64,000 bases of DNA from CAVSJJ01 sp963771015 (GTDB lineage: Bacteria; Actinomycetota; Actinomycetes; Actinomycetales; Dermatophilaceae). This document shows positions 7,431 to 15,691 of the stretch, piece by piece. A program made the translations under genes and the position numbers. Below the pieces are notes generated by a model that was not told where the DNA came from, made no database searches, and saw only the letters and a list, made by a program, of their open reading frames with translations. The stretch is from the NCBI GenBank assembly GCA_963771015.1, contig CAVYRN010000007.1:62001-126000 (forward strand). The letters are read 5' to 3'. Numbering within the stretch: position 1 is the stretch's first letter; every line of letters starts with the position of its first letter.

Positions 7431-8590
7431 CAGAGGAGCTCGAGGATCGTCGCGTTCGCCATGCCGCCGCCCTCGCACATCGTCTGCAGCCCGTAGCGCG
7501 TCCCCGTGTCGCGCATGTGGTGGATGAGCTGGGTCATGATCCGGGCGCCGGATCCCCCGAGCGGGTGGCCGATGGCGATGGCGCCGCCGTTGGGGTTGAG
7601 CAGCTCGGGGTCGGCACCGGTCTCCTTGAGCCAGGCCAGCGGCACCGGCGCGAACGCCTCGTTGACCTCGAAGGCACCGATGTCGCCGATGCTCAGCCCG
7701 GCCCGGCGCAGCACCTTCTCGGTCGCCGGGATGGGCGCGGCGAGCATCATGACCGGGTCGTCCCCGGCGACCGCCCCGGTGTGGAAGCGGGCGATCGGGG
7801 TCAGGCCGAGCTCGGCCGCCTTCTCGGACGTCGTCATGAGCAGGGCGGCCGACCCGTCGCTGATCTGCGAGGAGTTCCCGGCGTGGATGACCCCGTCCTG
7901 CTTGAAGACGGTCGGCAGGGTCGCCAGCTTCTCGACCGAGGTGCCGCGGCGCAGGCCCTCGTCGTGGGCGAACAGCGACCCGTCCGCCAGCGGAACCGGC
8001 ACGAGCTGGGCGTCGAGCCGACCCGCGTCGGTGGCAGCGGCCAGCCGCTCGTGCGACAGCGCCGAGAACTCGTCGAGCTCGGTGCGCGACAGGGCCCACT
8101 TCTCGGCCATCATCTCGGCGCCGACACCCTGGTTGAACATCTCGACGCCGTACCGGTCGAGGACCGCCCGGCTGTAGGGGAAGCCGAACTCGGCGTTGGC
8201 GATCGAGGACCCGAGCGGGATCGACGACATGATCTCGACGCCGCCGGCGACGACGAGGTCGTAGTGTCCGGCGATGAGTCCCGCCGCGGCGAAGTGCACG
8301 GCCTGCTGGGAGGACCCGCACTGCCGATCGAGGGTGACCCCGGGGACCGACTCGGGCCACCCGGCGGCCAGCACGGCGTTGCGCCCGACGTTGAACGACT
8401 GGGCGCCGACCTGCTGGACGCATCCCCAGATGACGTCGTCGACGAGGGCGGGATCGGTACCCGTGCGCTCGACGAGGGCCGTGAGCACCCGGGCGGACAG
8501 GTCCACCGGGTGCTGGTCGGCGAGGGAGCCGCGTCGCCGGCCGACCGGCGTCCGGACGGCCTCGACGATGACGGCGTCACGAGCGGACAC
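7430..8590 (-). CDS. Acetyl-CoA C-acyltransferase (thiolase)
   Basis: Degradative-type thiolase of 386 residues cleaving 3-ketoacyl-CoA with CoA. The GTG at 8588-8590 is chosen because AGGAGG lies directly upstream with about 6 bases of spacing and because the protein then starts VSARDAVIVEAVRTPVGR, the normal family start; an ATG 15 bases earlier overlaps the ribosome-binding site. The acyl-accepting Cys91 is in DRQCGSSQQA, the active-site His are in NEAFA and GHPLGGSGAR, and the second Cys in QTMCEGGGMAN. First gene of a thiolase-hydratase unit. Confidence 0.9.
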   Translation of the reverse strand: MSARDAVIVEAVRTPVGRRRGSLADQHPVDLSARVLTALVERTGTDPALVDDVIWGCVQQVGAQSFNVGRNAVLAAGWPESVPGVTLDRQCGSSQQAVHFAAAGLIAGHYDLVVAGGVEIMSSIPLGSSIANAEFGFPYSRAVLDRYGVEMFNQGVGAEMMAEKWALSRTELDEFSALSHERLAAATDAGRLDAQLVPVPLADGSLFAHDEGLRRGTSVEKLATLPTVFKQDGVIHAGNSSQISDGSAALLMTTSEKAAELGLTPIARFHTGAVAGDDPVMMLAAPIPATEKVLRRAGLSIGDIGAFEVNEAFAPVPLAWLKETGADPELLNPNGGAIAIGHPLGGSGARIMTQLIHHMRDTGTRYGLQTMCEGGGMANATILELL

Positions 8591-8719
8591 GGCATACCTC
8601 CTCATCGGGCGCGGCCCCGGTGGCCCGCCGCTACCGCCAGTCTGCCCGTCGCTGCGGGCCGCGCAAGACCCAGGTCGGGACCGGGCCACGCCTGGGCGAG
8701 GGCTGGGCCTGGGCGATGG

Positions 8720-9940
8720 CTATGCCTGGGCGATGGCTCCGCCCGCCAGCAGCGCGTCGACCTCCGCGCGCCCGAAGCCGTGCCCGAGCAGGTATGCCGT
8801 CGTGTCCGCACCCGGCGCGGGCTCCGGCCCGGGGTCGAGGCCCGGAGTGTCGGAGAAGCGCGGCGCCACGCGGGGCACCGGCCCGGTCGGGGTGTCGGCG
8901 AAGGTGCCCCGGGCACGCAGGTGCGGGTGGTCCGGGGCCTCGGTGAGCCCCAGCACCGGCGCGACGCAGGCGTCGGTTCCGGCGAAGTGCTCGGCCCACT
9001 CGTCGCGGGTCCGGGTCGCGAACGCGGCCTCGAGCGCCCCGCGGTGGGCCGGCCAGGCTGCGCTGTCGTACTGCGGTTCGGCGAAGTCGAGGCCGAGGCC
9101 GTCGAGGAGGGCCGCGTAGAACTGGGGCTCGAGGGCCCCGACCGCGACGAACCGCCCGTCGGCGCACCGGTAGGTGTCATAGAAGGGCGCGCCACCGTCG
9201 AGGAGGTTGGCCGCCCGCTCGTCCCGCCACAGCCCGGCGCCCAGCATCCCGTAGATCATCGTCACGAGGGAGGCGGCGCCGTCGACCATGGCGGCGTCGA
9301 CGACCTGGCCCCGGCCGGTCCGCTCCCGGGCCTGGAGCGCAGCGAGCACCCCGACGAGGAGGTAGAGGGTGCCGCCGCCGAAGTCGGCGAGGACGTTGAC
9401 CGGCACGCGCGGCCGGTCCGGCCCGCCGACGAGGTGGAGCGCACCGGTGATGGCGGCATACGTGATGTCGTGGCCCGCCGCGGCGGCGAGGGGGCCCTCC
9501 TGGCCCCACCCGGTCATCCGGCCGTAGACCAGGCGCGGGTTCCGCGCCAGACAGTCGTCGGGGCCGAGGCCCAGCCGTTCGGTGACCCCGGGGCGCAGGC
9601 CCTCGATGAGGATGTCGGCCCGGTCGACCAGCCGCCGGACCACGGCCAGCCCGTCGGGGTGCTTGAGGTCGACGGCGATGCTGGGACGCGAGCGGTTCAG
9701 CCCGGCCGTGATCGAGGCGATGGGCCCGCCGCCGCCCGGTCGGTCGACCCGCACGACGTCGGCACCGAGCTCGGCGAGGAGCAGCGCGGCGAAGGGCGCC
9801 GGCCCGATGCCGGCCAGCTCGACGACCCGCAGCCCGGCCAGCGGCCCCCCCGGCCCGGGGTCGTCCGGCGCTCCGACGCCCGGCGCGCCGCCCTCCCCCT
9901 CGTGGCCGGTCGTCGACGAGGAGCCGTGGTCGGTAGCCAT
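8720..9940 (-). CDS. Alpha-methylacyl-CoA racemase (CaiB/BaiF family III)
   Basis: Family III CoA-transferase-fold enzyme of 406 residues, very close to mycobacterial MCR, which epimerises 2-methylacyl-CoA so that branched and sterol side chains can enter beta-oxidation. The MCR catalytic residues are present: His157-Asp158 in AGHDITY, Asp186 in LADFGGG and Glu271 in GALEPQFYAAL. VVELAGIGPAPFAALLLAEL and ADVVRVDRPG form the CoA-binding start. The N-terminal 33 residues are a Gly/Pro/Asp-rich extension that may not be translated. It lies upstream of the thiolase in the same orientation across a 129-base gap. Confidence 0.87.
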   Translation of the reverse strand: MATDHGSSSTTGHEGEGGAPGVGAPDDPGPGGPLAGLRVVELAGIGPAPFAALLLAELGADVVRVDRPGGGGPIASITAGLNRSRPSIAVDLKHPDGLAVVRRLVDRADILIEGLRPGVTERLGLGPDDCLARNPRLVYGRMTGWGQEGPLAAAAGHDITYAAITGALHLVGGPDRPRVPVNVLADFGGGTLYLLVGVLAALQARERTGRGQVVDAAMVDGAASLVTMIYGMLGAGLWRDERAANLLDGGAPFYDTYRCADGRFVAVGALEPQFYAALLDGLGLDFAEPQYDSAAWPAHRGALEAAFATRTRDEWAEHFAGTDACVAPVLGLTEAPDHPHLRARGTFADTPTGPVPRVAPRFSDTPGLDPGPEPAPGADTTAYLLGHGFGRAEVDALLAGGAIAQA

Positions 9941-9965
9941 GCCGCGAGCCTAGGCCGCGCGCCTC

Positions 9966-10451
9966 TCAGCCGGCCGCGAGGATGTCGTCCAGGCGCTCGT
10001 ACCCCTCGCTCATGCCCCGCTCCATGCCGCTGGCGACCATGGCGTCCCGCCCCTCGACGGTCCGGCCGATGCTGCGACCGCGCAGTCGGGTCCGGCCGTC
10101 GCCGAGGTCGTCGAACCAGAGGAACTCGAGGGCGATCTCGTCCGGGGCACCCTCGTACTCGAAGGTCTGCACCGCCAGGTCGTCCTCACGCACCGTGTGG
10201 AAGGTGCCATGGAAGGCGAACTCGTCGCCGGCCGGGTTGCGATGGACATAGCGGTAGCCGCCGCCGGAGACGAAGTCCCAGCGCTCGATCTCCATCGCGT
10301 AGCCGTTCGGCCCGAGCCACTGCGCCACGAGGGCCGGCTCTCGGTGCGCCGCGAACACGGCCGCGACGGGCGCGTCGAACTCGCGGGTGAAGTCGATCCA
10401 CGGCACGCCGGCCGGGATGTCGAGGTGGAGGGCGTTGCGGGTGGTGGTCAT
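9966..10451 (-). CDS. SRPBCC (AHSA1-like) domain protein
   Basis: A 161-residue START/AHSA1-like hydrophobic-cavity protein. The start MTTTRNALHLDIP, then FTREFDAPVAAVFAAHREPALVAQWLGP, matches the Aha1/SRPBCC family common beside ArsR regulators. The ATG at 10451 overlaps the ArsR stop (ATGA), so both are made from one message. A longer open frame exists upstream but overlaps the regulator gene and is rejected. Ligand and role are unknown; the pairing suggests a small hydrophobic effector or stress response. Confidence 0.85.
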   Translation of the reverse strand: MTTTRNALHLDIPAGVPWIDFTREFDAPVAAVFAAHREPALVAQWLGPNGYAMEIERWDFVSGGGYRYVHRNPAGDEFAFHGTFHTVREDDLAVQTFEYEGAPDEIALEFLWFDDLGDGRTRLRGRSIGRTVEGRDAMVASGMERGMSEGYERLDDILAAG

Positions 10452-10798
10452 GGGGTGTCCTTGTCCTTCGTCGGCGCCACAACGGCGTCGAGGCGGCGGA
10501 ACTGCTGCTCGTGGACGAGCCGGTAGCGGTCGATCCACGCGGTGAGCTCCTCGAGTCGGGCCGGGTTGAGGTGCACCGGACGGCGCTGGGCGTCACGGGT
10601 GCGAGTGACCAGGCCGGCCCGTTCGAGGGCCCCGATGTGCTTCGAGACGGCCTGGACGGTGATGGCGAACGGCTCAGCGAGCTCGTTCACCGTGGCCGGT
10701 CCGCGGCTGAGCCGAGCGACGATGGCGCGCCGGACCGGATCCGCCAGAGCGGCGAAGGCCTGGTCCAGCCCAGCCTCGCCGGGTGGGTCCGTCGGCAT
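10448..10798 (-). CDS. ArsR-family transcriptional regulator
   Basis: Winged helix-turn-helix regulator of 116 residues. It opens with QAFAALADPVRRAIVARLSRG, with EPFAITVQAVSKHIGALERAGLV as the recognition helix. No CxC metal motif is present, so it belongs to the metal-free branch usually fused or paired with SRPBCC proteins. The ATG at 10796-10798 is preferred over a TTG two codons earlier, because GAAAGG lies six bases upstream of it. An AT-rich inverted repeat just upstream is a likely own operator. Confidence 0.87.
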   Translation of the reverse strand: MPTDPPGEAGLDQAFAALADPVRRAIVARLSRGPATVNELAEPFAITVQAVSKHIGALERAGLVTRTRDAQRRPVHLNPARLEELTAWIDRYRLVHEQQFRRLDAVVAPTKDKDTP

Positions 10799-10811
10799 TA
10801 TCAACCTTTCA

Positions 10812-10841
10812 GTTGTTTAACCTTCTCATTGATTAGACAAC
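10812..10841. promoter_or_regulatory. Inverted-repeat operator candidate of the ArsR/SRPBCC pair
   Basis: GTTGTTTAA at 10812-10820 and TTAGACAAC at 10833-10841 form a 9-base inverted repeat with one mismatch and a 12-base spacer. The stretch is strikingly AT-rich for this genome and begins 14 bases upstream of the ArsR start codon, where an autorepressor would be expected to bind. Binding is inferred. Confidence 0.6.
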
Positions 10842-10957
10842 ACCGCCCGACCGCTGTCAACCACGAGCCTTCGAGTTTCCTGAGTGATTCATGTGACGGG
10901 CGTGGCGGGTGGGGTTGGGCGACTACCGTGGAGCGCGACTCGTCGACGGGAGGACTC

Positions 10958-12178
10958 GTGGGCACCACCGGTCAGCGTGGCCGGCCCCGCCCGGCCACGG
11001 CATGGCGCCGTCCTGACCGGTCGGGCGCGGCCGCGGCACGGCGCCGTCGGGTGTGGGCCGCCGTCCTCGTCGTCCCCCTCCTGGCCCTCGGCGCCCCCGG
11101 AGCACAGGCCCGCGGGGGCGGCCGGACCTTCCCCAGCGCCGGGCAGGTGCGGGCGGCACGGGCCAGAGCGCACGCCGCCGCCGCCCGGGTCGCCGCCCTC
11201 CAGCGCCGCTACCAGGCGGACGCAGCGCGGCTCGACGGGCTCCAACAGGACGTCTCCGTCGCCGCCGCGGCGTATGCCGTCGCCGCGGACGAGCTGGCCC
11301 GCCGGACCGCCGCCGCGGCGACCGCCACCTCCCGGGCCCGGGCGGCCGACCTGGTCGCCTCGACCGCCCGGGCCAGGCTCGGGCAGTATGCCGCGGCCGT
11401 GTACGAGTCCGGCGGCACGCTCGGCCGGCTCGGGGCGCTCCTGAGCACCGGCGGCCCCCAGCAGTACGCCGACACCGCGGCCGGCTTCGACGCCTTCGGC
11501 AGCCAGTGGGCCGGCGAGGCGGACACGGCACGGTCCACCGCCGCCATCGCCGTCGCCGCCCAACGCACGGCCGACCTCGCCCGGTCCCAGCAGGAGACGG
11601 CGACGACGGCCGCTCACCAGGCGGAGGCCGACGCCCAGGCCAAGGTGGCCGCCGCCGCCGCACAGGTCCAGACCATCACCGCGGAGCAGCACACGATGGT
11701 GGCCCAGCTGGCCTCGCTGCGGCATACGTCGAAGGTCCTCGAGCAGCGGCGCCAGGACGGCCTCGCCGCCGCGGCCGCCGCCCGAGCCGCCGCCGCCAGA
11801 GCCGCCGCCAGGGCCGGCCGCGGGTCGGCCGTCCTCACCAGCGGAGGAGGTCCGGGGCTCACCGCCGCCCAGCTCGACCCCCGCGCGGTGGCGAGACGGC
11901 TCATGCCCGCCTACGGGTTCGGACCCTCGCAGTGGGGCTGCCTCAACAGCCTGTGGAACGGCGAGAGCGGCTGGCGCTGGAGCGCGACGAACCCCTCATC
12001 CGGTGCCTACGGCATCCCCCAGTCGCTGCCCGCGTCGAAGATGGCCACCGCCGGGCCGGACTGGCTCGTCAACCCGGTGACCCAGATCCGGTGGGGGCTG
12101 AGCTACCTCAAGCGCGCCTACGGCAGCCCGTGCCGGGCCTGGTCGATGTGGCTCAGCCGCTCGCCACACTGGTACTGA
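10958..12178 (+). CDS. Secreted coiled-coil lytic transglycosylase-like protein
   Basis: Exported protein of 406 residues. After an Arg-rich start there is a signal sequence (VWAAVLVVPLLALGAPGAQA), then about 230 Ala-rich residues with heptad-like coiled-coil character. The C-terminal ~100 residues (PAYGFGPSQWGCLNSLWNGESGW, then SGAYGIPQSLP, then YLKRAYGSP) form a transglycosylase/SLT-like domain with the expected Glu in NGESGW. The GTG at 10958 follows GGGAGG with good spacing. Such proteins remodel peptidoglycan or bind the cell wall during growth. Transcribed divergently from the ArsR gene, with 159 bases between. Confidence 0.82.
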   Translation: MGTTGQRGRPRPATAWRRPDRSGAAAARRRRVWAAVLVVPLLALGAPGAQARGGGRTFPSAGQVRAARARAHAAAARVAALQRRYQADAARLDGLQQDVSVAAAAYAVAADELARRTAAAATATSRARAADLVASTARARLGQYAAAVYESGGTLGRLGALLSTGGPQQYADTAAGFDAFGSQWAGEADTARSTAAIAVAAQRTADLARSQQETATTAAHQAEADAQAKVAAAAAQVQTITAEQHTMVAQLASLRHTSKVLEQRRQDGLAAAAAARAAAARAAARAGRGSAVLTSGGGPGLTAAQLDPRAVARRLMPAYGFGPSQWGCLNSLWNGESGWRWSATNPSSGAYGIPQSLPASKMATAGPDWLVNPVTQIRWGLSYLKRAYGSPCRAWSMWLSRSPHWY

Positions 12179-12202
12179 CCGTTCCGGCTACGACCGTTCC
12201 GG

Positions 12203-13054
12203 CTAGGACAGGGCCGGCGACCGCTCGGCGTCGGAGAGCTCGTCCGGCAGCTCCGCCGGCTCCGCCGACCGCGCGGCCGCCCGTCGGGCCAGCCCCGCGT
12301 GGATGGGGAACAGCACGGCCATGACGACACCCATGACGGCCAGGCCGACGACCCCGTCGAGCCACCAGTGGTTGGCCGTGGCGACGACGACGTAGGCCAC
12401 CATGGCGAAGTGGAGGAGGAAGGCCCATCCCCAGCGACGCCCGACCGCCCACGCGCCGAAGATCCCGACGATGCCCGCCCACGCGACGTGGATCGAGGGC
12501 ATCGCCCCCAGCTGGTCGGCGATCCCGCCGTTGGTGTAGACCGACTGCCCATAGACCTTCGCCGTGTCGACGAACCCGAGCTCGGGGAACATCCGCGGTG
12601 GCGCGACCGGCACCATCTGCATGAGCACGCAGACGAGCGTCGTGATGGCGACGGTGTTGCGCAGCAGGGCGTAGCGCTCGCGGTGCCGCCACCACATCCA
12701 CACGACGAACGCCGTCATGACGTTGAGGTGCATGTAGGCGTAGTACCAGTTGAGCCCGCGCTCGACGCCCGCCCAGCCGGCCGTCAGCTGCTGGACGGTG
12801 ACCTCGCTCGGCAGATGCAGCCACCGTTCGAGGTCCCAGACGTCGCGGGCGTTGGCGAAGGCACCGGCCGTCTGGCCGTGAGCGAGGTACGCCGTGTGCT
12901 GGTAGACCGCGAAGACCCCGACGAGCACGGCGAACTCGAGCGCGAAGGCCTTGACGACGCGCAGCGCCGGGGCGCCGCTGACGGCGCAGCCGACCCACAC
13001 GACGGTGAGGACGAGGGAGATGCTCGCGGACAGCTGCCAGCTGGGCTGGATCAT
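12203..13054 (-). CDS. PAP2-superfamily membrane protein (inositol-phosphotransferase-like)
   Basis: Integral membrane protein of 283 residues with about six hydrophobic segments. The motifs VPVAPPRMFPELGF, GAMPSIHVAWAG and ATANHWWLDGVVG correspond to the conserved acid-phosphatase-type motifs, including the catalytic His of SIH and the His-Asp of NHWWLD, as in the PAP2_3 branch that contains aureobasidin-resistance/inositol-phosphoryl transferases. It probably acts on lipid phosphates at the outer membrane face. The ATG at 13054 (MIQPSWQLS) is chosen because the longer frame adds an unconserved Gly/Arg stretch. Confidence 0.82.
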   Translation of the reverse strand: MIQPSWQLSASISLVLTVVWVGCAVSGAPALRVVKAFALEFAVLVGVFAVYQHTAYLAHGQTAGAFANARDVWDLERWLHLPSEVTVQQLTAGWAGVERGLNWYYAYMHLNVMTAFVVWMWWRHRERYALLRNTVAITTLVCVLMQMVPVAPPRMFPELGFVDTAKVYGQSVYTNGGIADQLGAMPSIHVAWAGIVGIFGAWAVGRRWGWAFLLHFAMVAYVVVATANHWWLDGVVGLAVMGVVMAVLFPIHAGLARRAAARSAEPAELPDELSDAERSPALS

Positions 13055-13215
13055 CGCCGCCTCATCCCCCCTTCGTCCGGTTCGGCTCGGCGCGCCACCG
13101 CCCGCCGACGCGGGGGCCACCGCCCGACCAGGCTACGCGACCTTCCGGAGCCGCAGGGCCGGGCCCGCCGCGTCCTCGGCCGCCGCAGCGGCGCCGACCG
13201 GCATACCGTGGACCC

Positions 13216-14925
13216 ATGCGCAGGACGCACCACAAGGGCGGCCTGACGGTGCATGCCATCGCCGGGACCCACACCGTCCTCCTCGGGTTCGACCTCGCGG
13301 ACCCGGCGGGGTGCCTCGGGTTCGCGGTCCACCGCACCGACCACACCGAGGGCGAGAGCGGCTGGCTGCGTGGGATGAAGACCTTCCCGAGCGTCGTGCC
13401 CGACCCGCCACCGGGCTCGCAGTACAGCTCGCGGGAGCACCCGATCCAGGGCTTCCAGTGGGGCGACTACAGCGCCAAGCCGGGCCATCGCTACACGTAT
13501 GCCGTGTCCGCGCTGGGCGGCACGGCCGGGACACTCGGCGTTCTCACGACCTCCACCCTCGACATCGAGACCGAGGTCGAGGACGACGGCGTCCACGGGG
13601 TCTGGTTCAACCGCGGCGTCGCCGGGTCCCAGGCGTTCGCGCACAAGTTCGGCGGCTGGGTCCCGGGCGACGTCCCGGACGAGACACACCCGGCGATGGT
13701 CTGGCTGTCCCGGGGGCTCGGCGAGGCGTTCCTCGCATTCTGCGGAGAGGCCCTCGACGCGGACTGGGCGCTGCACGGCGCCTTCTACGAGCTGACCTGG
13801 GGCACCGGGCTCGACGCCCTGGCAGCGGCGCGTGACCGGGGCGCCGACGTGCGTCTCCTCGTCCACGGCCGGGACACCGACACCCATCCGGACACGAACA
13901 ACGACCGGACCGCCGAGGCCGCGCGGGCCGCGGTGCACGCCCACGGTCTCGACGCCGAGGTCACCTGGCGCACCGCGCCGAACAAGAGCGCCCTGCAGCA
14001 CAACAAGTTCCTCGTCCTCCTCCACCGGGGCGAGCCGGTCGCCGTGTGGACCGGGTCGACGAACCTCACCCTCGGCGCGGTCTACGGCCACTCCAACGTC
14101 GGCCACCTCGTCCGGCACCGCGCCGTCGCCGCGGCCTACCACGGCGAGTGGCAGCGGCTCGTGGCCCAGGAGCCGACGGCAGCGCTTCGGACGACCCACC
14201 TCACCGAACCGCCGGCCACCGAGAGCATCCCCGCCGAACCCGGCGTCACCGTCGTCATGTCACCGCGGCAGGGCCTGTCGGCGCTGCAGTGGTATGCCGC
14301 GCTGTTCGACTCCGCGACGACGTCGGCGCACATCACCGGCGCCTTCGGCCTCAACGCCGTCTTCCGGGACGACCTCGCCGTCACCCGCCCGGACGTCATG
14401 CGGACCGTCCTGCTCGAGAAGGTCCCCCCTGCCTCGCAACGGGTCCCGCTCACCGACCCCAACGTGCGGCTGTCCACCGGCAGCCACCTCGACGGTGGGC
14501 TCCTCGACCACTGGGCCGCCGAGAAGCTGACCGGGTTCAACGTCCACGTCCGCTACATCCACACCAAGATCATCCTCGTCGACCCCCTCGAGGACGCCCC
14601 GACCATCCTCACCGGCTCGGCCAACTACTCGAACGCCTCGACGACGAGCAACGAGGAGAACACCCTCGTCATCACCCACGGGCCGACCCGGGCGGCCTCG
14701 TGGCGGGCCGTGCGGCGGGTCGCCGACATCTACCTGACCGAGTACCACCGGCTGTTCATGCACTACGCGTTCCGGGCGATGGCCCAGGGCACCGAGATCA
14801 ACACCGGCTCCACGAACTGGACGGGCCACCTCGACGAGACCGACGGCTGGACCGCCCGCTACTACCGGCCCGGGTCGTGGCGGGCGGTGCAGCGACGGCT
14901 CTTCGCCCGAACCGCGGGGCCCTGA
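13216..14925 (+). CDS. Phospholipase-D-like protein with two HKD half-sites
   Basis: A 569-residue protein without an evident signal peptide. An N-terminal beta-rich domain (HAIAGTHTVLLGFDLADPAG) is followed by two PLD-like halves. The first half-site reads HNKFLVLLHRGEPVAVWTGS and lacks the usual Asp after H-x-K-x4. The second, HTKIILVDPLEDAPTILTGS, is canonical, with the Asn of SANYS. The chemistry could be phosphodiester hydrolysis of lipid or nucleic acid, or a non-enzymatic scaffold. No partner genes of a known defence system are beside it. Substrate not predictable. Confidence 0.78.
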   Translation: MRRTHHKGGLTVHAIAGTHTVLLGFDLADPAGCLGFAVHRTDHTEGESGWLRGMKTFPSVVPDPPPGSQYSSREHPIQGFQWGDYSAKPGHRYTYAVSALGGTAGTLGVLTTSTLDIETEVEDDGVHGVWFNRGVAGSQAFAHKFGGWVPGDVPDETHPAMVWLSRGLGEAFLAFCGEALDADWALHGAFYELTWGTGLDALAAARDRGADVRLLVHGRDTDTHPDTNNDRTAEAARAAVHAHGLDAEVTWRTAPNKSALQHNKFLVLLHRGEPVAVWTGSTNLTLGAVYGHSNVGHLVRHRAVAAAYHGEWQRLVAQEPTAALRTTHLTEPPATESIPAEPGVTVVMSPRQGLSALQWYAALFDSATTSAHITGAFGLNAVFRDDLAVTRPDVMRTVLLEKVPPASQRVPLTDPNVRLSTGSHLDGGLLDHWAAEKLTGFNVHVRYIHTKIILVDPLEDAPTILTGSANYSNASTTSNEENTLVITHGPTRAASWRAVRRVADIYLTEYHRLFMHYAFRAMAQGTEINTGSTNWTGHLDETDGWTARYYRPGSWRAVQRRLFARTAGP

Positions 14926-14930
14926 CCGGA

Positions 14931-14976
14931 CTCCGGGCTCCGGGCTCCGGGCTCCGGGCCGGGCTCCGGGCTCCGG
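14931..14976 (+). repeat. CTCCGGG heptamer tandem repeat
   Basis: Four perfect tandem copies of CTCCGGG (14931-14958), a 5-base interruption and two further copies (the last one base short), just after the stop of the phospholipase-D-like gene. The array lies in a 118-base intergenic gap, does not encode protein, and is a likely site of slippage. Confidence 0.85.
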
Positions 14977-15043
14977 CCACCGCTGCCGGACCCGCCGATA
15001 GCATCGGGGGCGTTGCGTCGGCTCGACCCCTGGAGCGTTCTCC

Positions 15044-15691
15044 GTGCCCATCTTCCGCAAGGACGGCAGGAACATCCTCTTCATCCACGTCCCCAAGGCC
15101 GGCGGCACGAGCGTCGAGCTGGTCTTCAAGCAGAGCGGCTACCAGCGCGTCTACCTCGACGGCAAGGTGGGTCCCCACGCCATCAACCACGTGCGCCGGT
15201 GCACCCCGCAGCACATGCACGCGGCGATGCTCGAGATGAACTTCCGGCTCGACCGCTTCGACGCGATCTTCATGGTCGTCCGCGAGCCGATCGCCCGGCT
15301 CCGCTCGGAGTACCTCTGGCGCAACCGGGACAACAGCCCGAGCACCGACGGCGCGGCGGTGCAGAAGTGGGCGAAGGCGACGTTCAAGCGGTATGCCGCG
15401 GACCCGTTCCTCTTCGACAACCACATCCGTCCGCAGGCCGAGTTCAAGCTCGCCGGCGCCCAGGTCTACCGGCTCGAGGAGGGGATGCCCGCGATCCTCG
15501 CCGACGTCGACGAACGATGGGCGCTCGGCCTGAACCAGGAGATCCCGCGGGCCCGCCACGGCAAGGAGGTCGTCGGCCACGCGAGCCACGACGTCGAGGT
15601 CTCCCCGTCGCTGCGCCGCCTCGCCACCGAGTTCTACCGCCAGGACTTCGCCGAGTTCGGCTACCCACTCGCAGGAGGAGCACCCCGATGA
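15044..15691 (+). CDS. Sulfotransferase-family protein
   Basis: A 215-residue protein starting at GTG 15044. NILFIHVPKAGGTSVE (residues 9-24) is the 5'-phosphosulfate loop of membrane-type and heparan-type sulfotransferases, and FMVVREPIARLRSEY is the 3'-phosphate-binding motif with its conserved Arg and Ser. It should use PAPS to sulfate a carbohydrate or lipid acceptor, or be a relative with another role. The stop overlaps the M20 gene start (ATGA). No cysDNC genes are near, so the sulfate donor must come from elsewhere in the genome. Confidence 0.8.
   Translation: MPIFRKDGRNILFIHVPKAGGTSVELVFKQSGYQRVYLDGKVGPHAINHVRRCTPQHMHAAMLEMNFRLDRFDAIFMVVREPIARLRSEYLWRNRDNSPSTDGAAVQKWAKATFKRYAADPFLFDNHIRPQAEFKLAGAQVYRLEEGMPAILADVDERWALGLNQEIPRARHGKEVVGHASHDVEVSPSLRRLATEFYRQDFAEFGYPLAGGAPR

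Noticed and set aside
7517..10390. 957-residue plus-strand frame across the thiolase, racemase and SRPBCC genes
   Set aside because: It spans several well-supported minus-strand genes and has no domain pattern of its own.
13216..14925. Phospholipase-D-like gene as part of an antiphage system
   Set aside because: No helicase, nuclease, sensor or other defence partner lies next to it; neighbours are metabolic or envelope genes.
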